DNA from: Caldilineaceae bacterium
GTDB lineage: Bacteria > Chloroflexota > Anaerolineae > Caldilineales > Caldilineaceae
Direction: 5' to 3'
Assembly (NCBI GenBank): GCA_015494005.1
Contig: WGCB01000796.1
Location: forward strand, 1 to 15,282
Length of the DNA: 15,282 bases
Part shown: positions 1-7,120 of the stretch, piece by piece
Numbering within the stretch: position 1 is the first letter of the stretch
Layout: every line of letters starts with the position of its first letter
Made by a program: the position numbers and the translations under genes
Notes under the pieces: generated by a model
Database searches by the model: none
Told to the model about the DNA's origin: nothing
The model's input: only the letters and a program-made list of their open reading frames with translations

Positions 1-126
1 CCAAACGACTGGCCCGGGCCCACCCCTCCCCCATGTGGCGCCCGCTTCCGTGGACGCTCCATCGGTGCCGCTCTCCTGGAACACGGACCTGTACGCCTCT
101 TCACCAGGCAGGGAGACAAACTCAGC

Positions 127-1212
127 ATGGCCACAGCAGAACTGACCCAACCCGCGGCGGCCGGCCCCGGCTCTCTGCGGAAATGGGCGACGATCATCGT
201 CCGCTCCTACCTGTTCCGCAAGCTGCTCAAGACGGCCTTCACCGTCTTCGCGGTGACCACCATCATCTTCTTCCTCATCCGTCTGTTGCCCGGCAACCCG
301 GTGGAACAGTACGTCAACTTCCTGCTGGTGAACTACGGCCTCACCTACCACGAGGCCCTGGACCAGGCCGCGGCCCTCTTCTCCATCGACCTGGACCAGC
401 CCCTGGCCCTCCAGTACGTCCAATATCTGGGCAACCTGCTCCGGGGAGACCTGGGCACCTCCATCCTTTCCCCGGGGACGGAGGTCTCGGCCATCATCAA
501 GCGCTTCCTGCCCTGGACCCTGTTCAGCGTGGGCACGGGGCTGATCATCAGCTTCATCATCGGCATGGCCCTGGGCCTGCTCATGGCCTACCGACGAGAG
601 AGCCCCCTGGACCACGTGCTCACGGTGCTGGCCTCCATCCTGAGCTCCGTGCCCGACTACCTGGTGGGCATCATGCTCATCGTCTGGCTGGGCGTGCAGT
701 GGAAGCTGGTGCCCATCGCCCAGATGCGGGGCTCCATGTCCCCGGGGATGCAGCCCAACCTCTCCTTCGCCTTCATCAAGGACATCTTCTTCCACGCCGC
801 CCTGCCCATCGCCACCTACATCCTGACCCGAGTGGGCACCTGGATGCTGAGCATGAAGAGCAGCACCATCGCCGCCCTGGAGGAGGACTACGTGACCGTG
901 GCCCGGGCCCGGGGGCTGAAGGACAGCCGCATCACCACCGCCTACGTGGGGCGCAACGCCTCCCTGCCTCTCTTCACCCAGTTCGCCATCACCGTGGGCT
1001 TCATCATGGGCGGCTCGGTGCTCATCGAGAGCATCTTCCAGTACCAGGGCATCGGGCGCATCCTCATCGACAGCGTCCAGCAGCGGGACTACCCGGTGAT
1101 GCAGGGGGTCTTCCTCATCATCACCCTGGCTGTGGTCTTCGCCAACTTCTTCGCCGACATCCTGTACAGCTGGCTCGATCCCCGGATCAAGCTGGGTGGC
1201 CAGGAAGAGTAG
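127..1212 (+). CDS. ABC importer permease, DppB/OppB type
   Basis: Inner-membrane permease of a family-5 ABC importer (peptides, nickel or oligosaccharides). The 361-residue length is slightly above the usual 310-340. A cytoplasmic N-terminus of about 30 residues precedes the first membrane helix (about 34-52), which ends in the typical RLLPGNP. Further hydrophobic segments lie near 133-155, 163-190, 221-240, 285-303 and 325-349. The EAA loop that docks on the ATPase is clear at about 253-280 (EEDYVTVARARGL, then RNASLPLF). The start is set by ATG 127 with GGGAG at 111-115. The frame is open to the window edge, but no other ATG lies upstream. The second permease follows after 18 bases, so the genes are one operon. 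The substrate cannot be read from the permease. The family call is very secure. Confidence 0.95.
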   Translation: MATAELTQPAAAGPGSLRKWATIIVRSYLFRKLLKTAFTVFAVTTIIFFLIRLLPGNPVEQYVNFLLVNYGLTYHEALDQAAALFSIDLDQPLALQYVQYLGNLLRGDLGTSILSPGTEVSAIIKRFLPWTLFSVGTGLIISFIIGMALGLLMAYRRESPLDHVLTVLASILSSVPDYLVGIMLIVWLGVQWKLVPIAQMRGSMSPGMQPNLSFAFIKDIFFHAALPIATYILTRVGTWMLSMKSSTIAALEEDYVTVARARGLKDSRITTAYVGRNASLPLFTQFAITVGFIMGGSVLIESIFQYQGIGRILIDSVQQRDYPVMQGVFLIITLAVVFANFFADILYSWLDPRIKLGGQEE

Positions 1213-1230
1213 GAAATCGAGGAGTCCACC

Positions 1231-2142
1231 ATGTCCAACAGCAGCCTTGCCGCCAGCTCCCACACCTCCGGCCTTCTGGGCCAGATCTGGGGCTCCATCC
1301 GCACCACCCTGCGGCTGATGAGCTACAACCGGGTGGGTTTCATCGGTTTCATCATGGTGCTGCTCATCGTGGGCCTCTCCTTCATCGGGCCGGAGTTCAT
1401 CCCCCTGGACACCAAGACGAAAGTGGACCAGATCTACCTGCCCCCCTCCTGGGAGCATCCCTTCGGCACGGACCACCAGGGGCGGGACATCTTCAGCCAG
1501 ATCGTCCACGGGGGCAAGGATGTGATCTACGTGGGCGTGGTGGCCGCGGTCCTCTCCACCCTCATCGCGGTGACCTTCGGCACCCTGAGCGGCTTCAGCG
1601 GCGGCTGGGTGGACACGGTCATCATGACCATCACCGACATCGTGCTGACCATCCCTCGCTTTCCCTTGCTGGCGGTGCTGGCCGCCTTCGTCACCCTGAA
1701 CAATCTGGCCTTCCTGGGCCTGCTCCTGGGCGCGCTGAGCTGGCCCACCCTCCTGCGCGCCGTGCGATCCCAGGCCCTCTCCCTGAAGGAGCGGGACTTC
1801 GTGGAGGCGGCCCGGGCCCTGGACCTGGGCACCAGCCACATCATCTTCCGGGAGATCGTGCCCAACATGATGACCTACATCGTCATCAGCTTCACCCTCT
1901 CCATGACCGCGGCGGTCTACGCCCAGGTGGGGTTGGTCTTCCTGGGCCTGGTGCCCATCTCGGCCAGCAACTGGGGGGTGATGATCAACCTGGCCTGGGT
2001 GCGGGGCGCCATCTTCTACAAGGACAGCCTCTGGTACATCATGGCGCCGGTGCTGGCCATCGCCCTCTTCCAGCTTTCCGTCATCACCTTGACCCGCTCC
2101 CTGGAGCTGGTCTTCAACCCCCGGCTGCGCTCCGGCGAGTGA
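1231..2142 (+). CDS. ABC importer permease, DppC/OppC type
   Basis: Second permease of the same importer, pairing with the upstream DppB-like protein to form the membrane channel. The 303 residues are normal for the family. An N-terminal cytoplasmic stretch leads to a first helix at about 35-55. The DppC hallmark HPFGTDHQGRDIFSQ follows at 76-90, then helices near 98-120, 128-155, 158-175, 215-240 and 268-288. The EAA loop is at 187-212 (ERDFVEAARALDLG, REIVPN), and the protein ends with the characteristic FNPRLR. The ATG is preceded by GAGGAG inside the 18-base gap after the first permease, supporting co-expression. Nothing is truncated or unusual. Confidence 0.95.
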   Translation: MSNSSLAASSHTSGLLGQIWGSIRTTLRLMSYNRVGFIGFIMVLLIVGLSFIGPEFIPLDTKTKVDQIYLPPSWEHPFGTDHQGRDIFSQIVHGGKDVIYVGVVAAVLSTLIAVTFGTLSGFSGGWVDTVIMTITDIVLTIPRFPLLAVLAAFVTLNNLAFLGLLLGALSWPTLLRAVRSQALSLKERDFVEAARALDLGTSHIIFREIVPNMMTYIVISFTLSMTAAVYAQVGLVFLGLVPISASNWGVMINLAWVRGAIFYKDSLWYIMAPVLAIALFQLSVITLTRSLELVFNPRLRSGE

Positions 2143-2190
2143 GCCGACCCGACACGCTTCCGCAGCCTCTGTTCAGGAGTTGAGCAATCC

Positions 2191-3285
2191 ATGGCGAACG
2201 ATTCGATGGAGTGGAGTTTCCAGACCGGCCAGGGGAAGAACGGCCACATCCCCCTGAGCCTCGAAAACGTCCACGTGGTCTACAACATCCGCCGGGGCGA
2301 GGTGCAGGCCGTCCGGGGTGTGGACCTGGAGCTGCACGCCGGGGAGAGCGTGGCCCTCATCGGGGAGAGCGGCTCGGGCAAGACCACCCTGGGCCTGGCC
2401 ATCGTCCGCCTGCTGGTGAAGTCCGCGCAGATCACCCAGGGCAAGATCACCTACCGGCGGGACGGCCAGGAGGTGGACGTCCTCTCCCTGAAACCCAAGG
2501 AGATGCGAGAATTCCGCTGGAAAGAGTGCGCCATGGTCTTCCAGTCGGCCCTGAACGCCTTCAACCCGGTGCTGCGCATCTGGGACCAGATGCTGGACAC
2601 AGCCCGCTCCCACGGCTGGAACGACCGCCAGGCCATCCGAGAGAAGTCCCTGGACCTCCTGCGCTTCGTCCAGCTGGACCCGGAACGGGTGCTGAACAGC
2701 TACCCCCACGAGCTGAGCGGCGGCATGCGCCAGCGGGTGCTCCTGGCCCTCTCACTCCTCCTGGAGCCCCAGGTCCTCATCCTGGATGAGCCCACCACGG
2801 CCCTGGACATCTTGACCCAGCGCACCATCCTGGACCTGCTGCGCAAGCTGAAGGAAGAGCAGCACTTCACCATGATCTTCATCTCCCACGACCTGGCCGT
2901 GGCCGCGGAGCTGGCGGACCGCATCGCCACCATGTACGCCGGCGCGGTGGTGGAGCTGGGCCCCACGGAGGAGCTCTTCTACAACCCCCGCCACCCCTAC
3001 ACCCTGGGGCTGATCCGGGCCGTGCCCACGGTGGCCGGCGGCTTCGAGGAGCTCTTCTCCATCCCCGGCTCCCCGCCGGACCTCATCGACCTGCCCTCGG
3101 GCTGTCCCTTCCACCCCCGCTGCAGCTTTGCCACCAGCAAATGCCAGGAGAAGGAGCCCAGCCTGACCCAGGTGGGGCCCAACCACTTCGCCGCCTGCTG
3201 GCACTGGCACGAGGTGGAGCAGGAGCTGGAGCGGAACCCCTTGCACCGGGGCGTCCACGCCATCAAAGAAGGAGGAGCGAGCTAA
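2191..3285 (+). CDS. ABC importer ATP-binding protein, DppD/OppD type
   Basis: One of the two ATPases that power the importer from the cytoplasmic face. Visible motifs: Walker A GESGSGKT (58-65), Q-loop glutamine 118, signature LSGGMRQ (175-181), Walker B with catalytic glutamate LILDEP (196-201), D-loop TALD and switch histidine 233. The C-terminal oligopeptide/dipeptide transporter extension is present, with NPRHPYTLGL (265-274) and cysteines 305, 311, 318 and 336. This cysteine set occurs in DppD-type ATPases, where one crystallised homologue holds an iron-sulfur cluster. The 364 residues include about 20 extra N-terminal ones; ATG 2206 is an alternative start, but ATG 2191 has an AGGAG upstream. 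The gene sits 48 bases after the second permease, and its TAA abuts the next ATG. Confidence 0.95.
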   Translation: MANDSMEWSFQTGQGKNGHIPLSLENVHVVYNIRRGEVQAVRGVDLELHAGESVALIGESGSGKTTLGLAIVRLLVKSAQITQGKITYRRDGQEVDVLSLKPKEMREFRWKECAMVFQSALNAFNPVLRIWDQMLDTARSHGWNDRQAIREKSLDLLRFVQLDPERVLNSYPHELSGGMRQRVLLALSLLLEPQVLILDEPTTALDILTQRTILDLLRKLKEEQHFTMIFISHDLAVAAELADRIATMYAGAVVELGPTEELFYNPRHPYTLGLIRAVPTVAGGFEELFSIPGSPPDLIDLPSGCPFHPRCSFATSKCQEKEPSLTQVGPNHFAACWHWHEVEQELERNPLHRGVHAIKEGGAS

Positions 3286-4284
3286 ATGACGCCCATCTTC
3301 GAGCTGCGCAACGTGACCAAAGCCTTCGGCGTGGGCAAGGAGCGGGTCATCGCGGTGGACTCGGTGGATCTGACCATCGAGCAGGGGGAGATCATGTGCC
3401 TGGTGGGGGAGAGCGGCTGCGGCAAGAGCACCACCGGCCGCATGGTGGCCGGCCTCCTGCCTCCCACGGCCGGCCAGATCCTCTTCAAGGGGCAGGACAT
3501 CACCAAGATGGACCGGGAGAGCTACCGGGCCTATCGCCGGGCGGTGCAGATCGTCCACCAGGACCCGTACGCCTCCCTGAACCCCACCCACACCGTGCGG
3601 GAGATCATCACCGCCCCCCTCCTGCGCCACAAGAAGGTCCGCAGCCGCAGCGAGGCGGAGCAGCGGGCCATCGAGCTCCTGGAGATCGTGGACCTGACCC
3701 CGGCCGGGGATTTCATGGGCAAGTACCCCCACCAGCTCAGCGGCGGCCAGCGCCAGCGGGTCTCCGTCGCCCGGGCCTTGACCGTGGAGCCGGAGTTCAT
3801 CGTGGCGGACGAGGCGGTCTCCATGGTGGATGTCTCCATCCGGGTCAGCCTGCTGAACATGCTCTCCCGGTTGAAGAACGAGTTCAACGTCACCTTCCTG
3901 TTCATCACCCACGACCTGGCCCTGGCCAAGTACTTCGCCTGGGAGGGGCGCATCAGCGTCATGTACCTGGGGCGCATCGTGGAAGAGGGCCCCACGCCCC
4001 GAGTGGTCACCGACTCCCGGCACCCCTACACCCAGGCCCTCCTCTCCGCCGTCCCCGAGGCGGATCCAGAGCTGGCCCGGCGCAAACGGCGCATGGAGCT
4101 GCGCAGCGCGGACATCCCCAGCCTGCTCAACCTGCCGCCGGGCTGCACCTTTCACCCCCGTTGCCCGTTCTTCGTGGAAGGCCAGTGCGACGTGCACGTG
4201 CCCCAGCTAGAACCCATCCCGGAAGGGGGGCGAGTGGCCTGTCCGGTCCGCAAGTCGGAGCGGATCGAGCTGATCGCCCTCTAG
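3286..4284 (+). CDS. ABC importer ATP-binding protein, DppF/OppF type
   Basis: Partner ATPase of the importer, 332 residues, typical length. Walker A GESGCGKS (41-48), Q-loop glutamine 92, signature LSGGQRQ (151-157), Walker B IVADE with glutamate 176 and switch histidine 209 are intact. The usual DEPTSALD is instead DEAVSMVD (175-182): proline is replaced by alanine and the D-loop reads SMVD. From family memory, SMxD-like D-loops turn up in DppF proteins of sugar-type family-5 importers, which weakly suggests an oligosaccharide substrate. The C-terminal extension carries HPYTQALL (246-253) and cysteines 287, 293, 301 and 319. The start codon directly follows the stop of the upstream ATPase, with GGAGG just inside that gene, so translation is probably coupled. 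Confidence 0.94.
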   Translation: MTPIFELRNVTKAFGVGKERVIAVDSVDLTIEQGEIMCLVGESGCGKSTTGRMVAGLLPPTAGQILFKGQDITKMDRESYRAYRRAVQIVHQDPYASLNPTHTVREIITAPLLRHKKVRSRSEAEQRAIELLEIVDLTPAGDFMGKYPHQLSGGQRQRVSVARALTVEPEFIVADEAVSMVDVSIRVSLLNMLSRLKNEFNVTFLFITHDLALAKYFAWEGRISVMYLGRIVEEGPTPRVVTDSRHPYTQALLSAVPEADPELARRKRRMELRSADIPSLLNLPPGCTFHPRCPFFVEGQCDVHVPQLEPIPEGGRVACPVRKSERIELIAL

Positions 4285-4296
4285 CCGGTTCCTGCC

Positions 4297-4479
4297 ATGA
4301 TCAGTCCTCAGATGGGCCAGGCGGCTTTCCGTCTGGGCATGTTCATCACCCTGGTGGCCGGGGTCCTGGCCCTGGTCACCGACGCCGGGACCCCGGAGAA
4401 GTCTGTCTCCATCCTCATGTTCGGGGTGGGGATCGCCTTCCTGGCCCTGGTGGCCTACCTGGCCCGGCGTAAGCTCTGA
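4297..4479 (+). CDS. Small two-helix membrane protein of unknown function
   Basis: A 60-residue protein that I do not recognise. Two hydrophobic segments are evident, at about 12-28 (FRLGMFITLVAGVLALV) and 39-56 (ILMFGVGIAFLALVAYL). They are joined by a short polar turn (TDAGTPEKS) and followed by a basic tail RRKL. By the positive-inside rule both ends are probably cytoplasmic. It starts 12 bases after the stop of the DppF-like ATPase and shares its strand, but its ATG has no convincing ribosome binding site. Translational coupling, or use of the second ATG at 4312, is possible. Its place between the importer ATPase and the binding protein suggests a transporter accessory role, which is inference only. 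Confidence 0.65.
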   Translation: MISPQMGQAAFRLGMFITLVAGVLALVTDAGTPEKSVSILMFGVGIAFLALVAYLARRKL

Positions 4480-4533
4480 TCCAGGGCACTCCCCTGCAGC
4501 ATTCGGCGTCAACCGTCAACCCGTCTTGCAGCT

Positions 4534-4590
4534 CGTCTTTCCAGGAAAGGGGGTGATCGCCGTTTCCCAGCCACACCGTCCGTCTTTCCA
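4534..4590 (+). repeat. Direct repeat CGTCTTTCCA in leader of binding-protein gene
   Basis: The 10-mer CGTCTTTCCA occurs at 4534-4543 and again at 4581-4590, 47 bases apart start to start, in the 183-base gap between the small membrane protein and the solute-binding protein. The first copy runs into GGAAAG, making the short palindrome CTTTCCAGGAAAG. It may be a regulatory site in the leader, but two copies of a 10-mer are weak evidence. Confidence 0.25.
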
Positions 4591-4650
4591 ACCACCCGTG
4601 TTTTCAGCGGTATCCACTTTCGACCATCCAATCCACCAGTCAGTTCACAA

Positions 4651-4654
4651 GGAG
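4651..4654 (+). promoter_or_regulatory. Ribosome binding site of the solute-binding protein
   Basis: GGAG within an AAGGAGAAAGAA purine tract, 8 bases before ATG 4663. It is among the strongest sites on this strand, in keeping with the higher output normally needed for a binding protein than for its permeases. Confidence 0.7.
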
Positions 4655-4662
4655 AAAGAAGC

Positions 4663-6495
4663 ATGAGAAAACTCTGGTTCGTAGCAGTCCTGATCTTTGC
4701 CCTGCTGCTGAGCGCCTGCGCGGCCCCAGCCGCTCCCAGCGCCCCGGCCGGCGGGGAAGAAGCGGCCCCGGCCCAGGAAGCGGCCCCCGCCGCGGAGGAG
4801 GCCGCCCCGGCTGAGGAAGCCATGGGCCCCTCGGAGATGCACATCGCCTGGCCCTACCAGGTGCCTCCCACCGGCCACTTCAACACCTTCGTCACCAACG
4901 GCCTGAGCCTGAGCATCTACCAGCATCTGATGGAGCCACCCCTGTTCATGTACATGTGGGCGGACGAGAGCTGGCTGCCCATGGCTGGCGAGTCCTGGGA
5001 GTGGGTGGACGACACCACCCTGCGGGCCCACCTGCGCCAGGGCGCGGTCTGGAGCGACGGCTCCCCCTTCACCTCCCAGGACGTGCTGGACACCTTCGCC
5101 ATCGAGCGGCTGATGAACCGGGCCGTCTGGCGCTTCATCACCGACGTCCAGGCGGTGGACGACTACACCGTGGACTTCATCCTGAAGGAGCCCTCCACCA
5201 CCGTGCCTCGCCGGGTCCTGCGAGAGACCTTCATCCGGGCCTCCTCCACCTACGGCGAGTGGGCGGACAAGGTGCGGGCCCTGGTGGATCAGGGCCTGAC
5301 CCCGGAAGATGACGAGTGGAAGGCCCTGCGCCAGGAGTTCAGCGAGTTCCGCCCCGACGACATGGTGGTCCTGGGCGCCTACAAGATCGACAAGGACAGC
5401 ATCACCGAGTCCCAGATGATCCTGAACAAGGTGGAGACCTCCTTCCAGGCCGACAGCGTGAAGTTCGACCGGCTGGTCAACTTCAACGGCGAGACCCCGA
5501 CCATCACCCCGCTGGTCCTGGCCAAGGAGATCGACTACGCCACCCACGGCTTCCCGCCGGCCACCGAGCGCCAGTTCATCGAAGAGGGCATCCGCATCAT
5601 CCGGGCGCCCCTCTACTCCGGCCCGGCCCTCTACTTCAACCACAAGATCCACCCCTTCGAGGTGAAGGAATTCCGCCAGGCCCTGGCCTACGTCATCGAC
5701 CGGGCCGAGAACGGCACCATCTCCCTGGGCGATTCCGGTCGCCGCCACGTCTACATGACCGGCTTCTCCGACAACCTGGCTCCTCTCTGGCTCTCTGAGG
5801 AGACCATGAACAAGCTGAACACCTACGATCCCAACCTGGAGAAGGCGGAGCAGATGCTCATGGATCTGGGCTTCAGCCGGGATGATGACGGCGTCTGGAA
5901 GGATGACACAGGCAAGCGCATGGAGTTCGAGCTCATCGCCCCGGCCGAGTACGCGGACTGGAGCGCGGCGGCGGAGAACGTGGCCGAGCAGCTCACCAAC
6001 TTCGGCATCAAGGTCTCCTTCCGGGGTGTGAACTTCCAGCAGCATCCGGTGGAGGTGAACAACGGCAACTTCGAGCTGGCCATCCGCCAGTGGGGCGCCG
6101 GCAACCCCCACCCCCACTTCGCCTACAACACGGCTCTGCGCACCTTCAACCAGCAGCTGGGCGGGGAAGGCAACCCGGATCAGCCTGGCATGTACTTCAA
6201 CCTGAAGCAGAAGACCGACGTGGTGGGTGAGGTGGATCTGGGCGAGCTGACCGACGCCGCCGGCCTGGGCAACGACATCGAGAAGCAGAAAGAGATCGTC
6301 AACACCCTGGCCCTGGCCTACAACGAGCTGCTGCCCCAGATCCCTCTGTGGGAGCGCTACGGCAACAACCCGGCCCCGGACGTGCGGGTGACGGGCTGGC
6401 CAGCGGACGACGATCCCGTCTACAAGAACGGCCCCTACGCCGATCCCTTCGTGGTGGTCCTGCTGGTCACGGGCCGCCTGGAGCCGGTGAAGTAG
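4663..6495 (+). CDS. Family-5 extracellular solute-binding lipoprotein
   Basis: Substrate-capture subunit of the importer encoded upstream, tethered outside the cytoplasmic membrane. A basic N-terminus (MRK) and hydrophobic core lead to the lipobox LSAC, with cysteine 19 the expected lipidation site. A low-complexity Ala/Pro/Glu linker at about 20-53 contains imperfect EEAAPA units. The mature SBP_bac_5 domain then runs from about 57 to the end: the conserved LRQGAVWSDGSPFTSQDVLDTF element is at about 124-145, and mid-protein AYVIDRAENGTISLGDSG corresponds to the usual AI-DR segment. The 610 residues are at the long end of the family. The ligand cannot be assigned: peptides and oligosaccharides are both used by this family. 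A strong intrinsic terminator follows 32 bases after the stop. Confidence 0.93.
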   Translation: MRKLWFVAVLIFALLLSACAAPAAPSAPAGGEEAAPAQEAAPAAEEAAPAEEAMGPSEMHIAWPYQVPPTGHFNTFVTNGLSLSIYQHLMEPPLFMYMWADESWLPMAGESWEWVDDTTLRAHLRQGAVWSDGSPFTSQDVLDTFAIERLMNRAVWRFITDVQAVDDYTVDFILKEPSTTVPRRVLRETFIRASSTYGEWADKVRALVDQGLTPEDDEWKALRQEFSEFRPDDMVVLGAYKIDKDSITESQMILNKVETSFQADSVKFDRLVNFNGETPTITPLVLAKEIDYATHGFPPATERQFIEEGIRIIRAPLYSGPALYFNHKIHPFEVKEFRQALAYVIDRAENGTISLGDSGRRHVYMTGFSDNLAPLWLSEETMNKLNTYDPNLEKAEQMLMDLGFSRDDDGVWKDDTGKRMEFELIAPAEYADWSAAAENVAEQLTNFGIKVSFRGVNFQQHPVEVNNGNFELAIRQWGAGNPHPHFAYNTALRTFNQQLGGEGNPDQPGMYFNLKQKTDVVGEVDLGELTDAAGLGNDIEKQKEIVNTLALAYNELLPQIPLWERYGNNPAPDVRVTGWPADDDPVYKNGPYADPFVVVLLVTGRLEPVK

Positions 6496-6526
6496 ATCGT
6501 TTCCGCAGCACGTGATTGCACCGCAG

Positions 6527-6563
6527 ATCAGGGGATCGGCAGCCGCCGGTCCCCTGATTTTTT
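6527..6563 (+). terminator. Intrinsic terminator of the ABC importer operon
   Basis: Arms ATCAGGGGA and TCCCCTGAT pair perfectly, and the stem continues inward through TCGGC/GCCGG (one G-T pair) to an AGCC tetraloop, about 14 base pairs in all. Six T residues follow at 6558-6563. It lies 32 bases after the binding-protein stop codon and closes the operon. Confidence 0.92.
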
Positions 6564-6603
6564 GAAAGGGGCAAAAAAGCCCGGGAAAACCAACCCGAAA
6601 CAC

Positions 6604-6632
6604 TGGACGCCTGGCCCCATTGGCGCGATAAT
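6604..6632 (+). promoter_or_regulatory. Candidate sigma70-type promoter for the small helical protein
   Basis: TGGACG at 6604-6609 (4 of 6 matches to TTGACA) and GATAAT at 6627-6632 (5 of 6 matches to TATAAT) are separated by 17 bases. They sit in a relatively AT-rich patch just downstream of the importer terminator. Transcription would begin near 6639, about 100 bases before ATG 6741. The position makes sense because the terminator upstream requires a new start, but there is no experimental support and the local composition may mislead. Confidence 0.45.
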
Positions 6633-6740
6633 TAGGGTGTGGAAGGAGCGGCGGTGGGAACGGCCCAACGCCGTTCCTCACCATCGTTGACAGACGCCAT
6701 TGGACATTCACACCAGCACCAGACCAAGCGAGGGAACCCT

Positions 6741-6935
6741 ATGGTCCGATTGGAACTCGATGACAAAGAAGCTCGCGTCCTGGCAGAGATCCTGCGGTAT
6801 CACCTCTCCGAGTTGCGCATGGAGATCGCAGACACGGACAGCATGAACTTCCGGGAAGCGCTGAAGGAGAAGGAGGCGCTGATCCGGCGTCTTCTGGAGA
6901 ATCTGCCCAGTCCAGAGGAGTCGGCCAGCAGCTGA
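6741..6935 (+). CDS. Small helical hypothetical protein (64 aa)
   Basis: A 64-residue cytoplasmic protein without membrane segments, rich in Glu, Leu and Arg. It looks like two amphipathic helices: about 8-27 (KEARVLAEILRYHLSELRME) and 36-56 (NFREALKEKEALIRRLLENL), joined by IADTDSM. The pattern resembles short uncharacterised bacterial proteins with an LRMEIADTD core; I recall the pattern but no function. The preferred start is ATG 6741, with GCGAGGGA about 4-12 bases upstream. An in-frame ATG at 6639 would add 34 low-complexity residues and would sit at the predicted transcription start, so it is rejected. The gene lies between a terminator and a hairpin, and may therefore be transcribed alone or lead into the pyrophosphatase gene. 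Confidence 0.7.
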   Translation: MVRLELDDKEARVLAEILRYHLSELRMEIADTDSMNFREALKEKEALIRRLLENLPSPEESASS

Positions 6936-7022
6936 GCCCAGCGCATGCCTCCCATGGACATCCATCCCGGATGCGGACTCTGCCAATCGGCTGAAGCTCT
7001 TCGTCGCCCCCAATGAGGAGAA

Positions 7023-7062
7023 AACTCCCCTTTCCCTGCGCCCTGCAGCGGGAAGGGGAGTT
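7023..7062 (+). terminator. Hairpin between small protein and pyrophosphatase, terminator-like
   Basis: AACTCCCCTTTCCC (7023-7036) pairs with GGGAAGGGGAGTT (7050-7062), with a single bulged base and a 13-base loop. Only a broken T tract (TTGTTTAT) follows, so termination may be partial, or the structure may act as a 5' attenuator for the pyrophosphatase. The reverse complement has AA/TT flanks of equally modest quality. Confidence 0.5.
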
Positions 7063-7107
7063 GTTTATACGGGAAACACCTTTCCAACAACCATCCTCAG
7101 CACTATC

Positions 7108-7115
7108 GGGAGGTG
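7108..7115 (+). promoter_or_regulatory. Ribosome binding site deciding a GTG start for the pyrophosphatase
   Basis: GGGAGGTG lies 5 bases before GTG 7121. The in-frame ATG at 7013 has no comparable site, and using it would place the 7023-7062 hairpin inside the coding region. The GTG is therefore preferred. Confidence 0.75.
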
Positions 7116-7120
7116 CTCCA

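Noticed and set aside
1..126. Possible C-terminus of an upstream gene, or a minus-strand start near 70
   Set aside because: No stop codon appears in any + frame, and none of the translations resembles a known protein. The minus-strand ATG preceded by AGGAG leads into only about 20 unremarkable residues before the edge.
33..2183. A 716-codon open frame on the + strand covering both permeases
   Set aside because: Its product is Gly/Pro/Arg/His-rich with no domain. It is the shifted frame of two clear permease genes, as expected in high-GC DNA.
2752..4197. Long minus-strand open frame opposite the two ATPase genes
   Set aside because: Antisense shadow; the + strand carries complete ATPase motifs and the minus product is low complexity. 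The same applies to 4645-6711, 7163-9226 and 8887-10737.
6687..6692. Perfect TTGACA hexamer upstream of the small helical protein
   Set aside because: No acceptable -10 hexamer lies 16-18 bases downstream (the region reads CACACC), so the 6604-6632 pair is preferred.
6639..6740. Upstream ATG extension of the small helical protein
   Set aside because: The 34 added residues are low complexity, the ATG would coincide with the predicted transcription start, and ATG 6741 has a better ribosome binding site.
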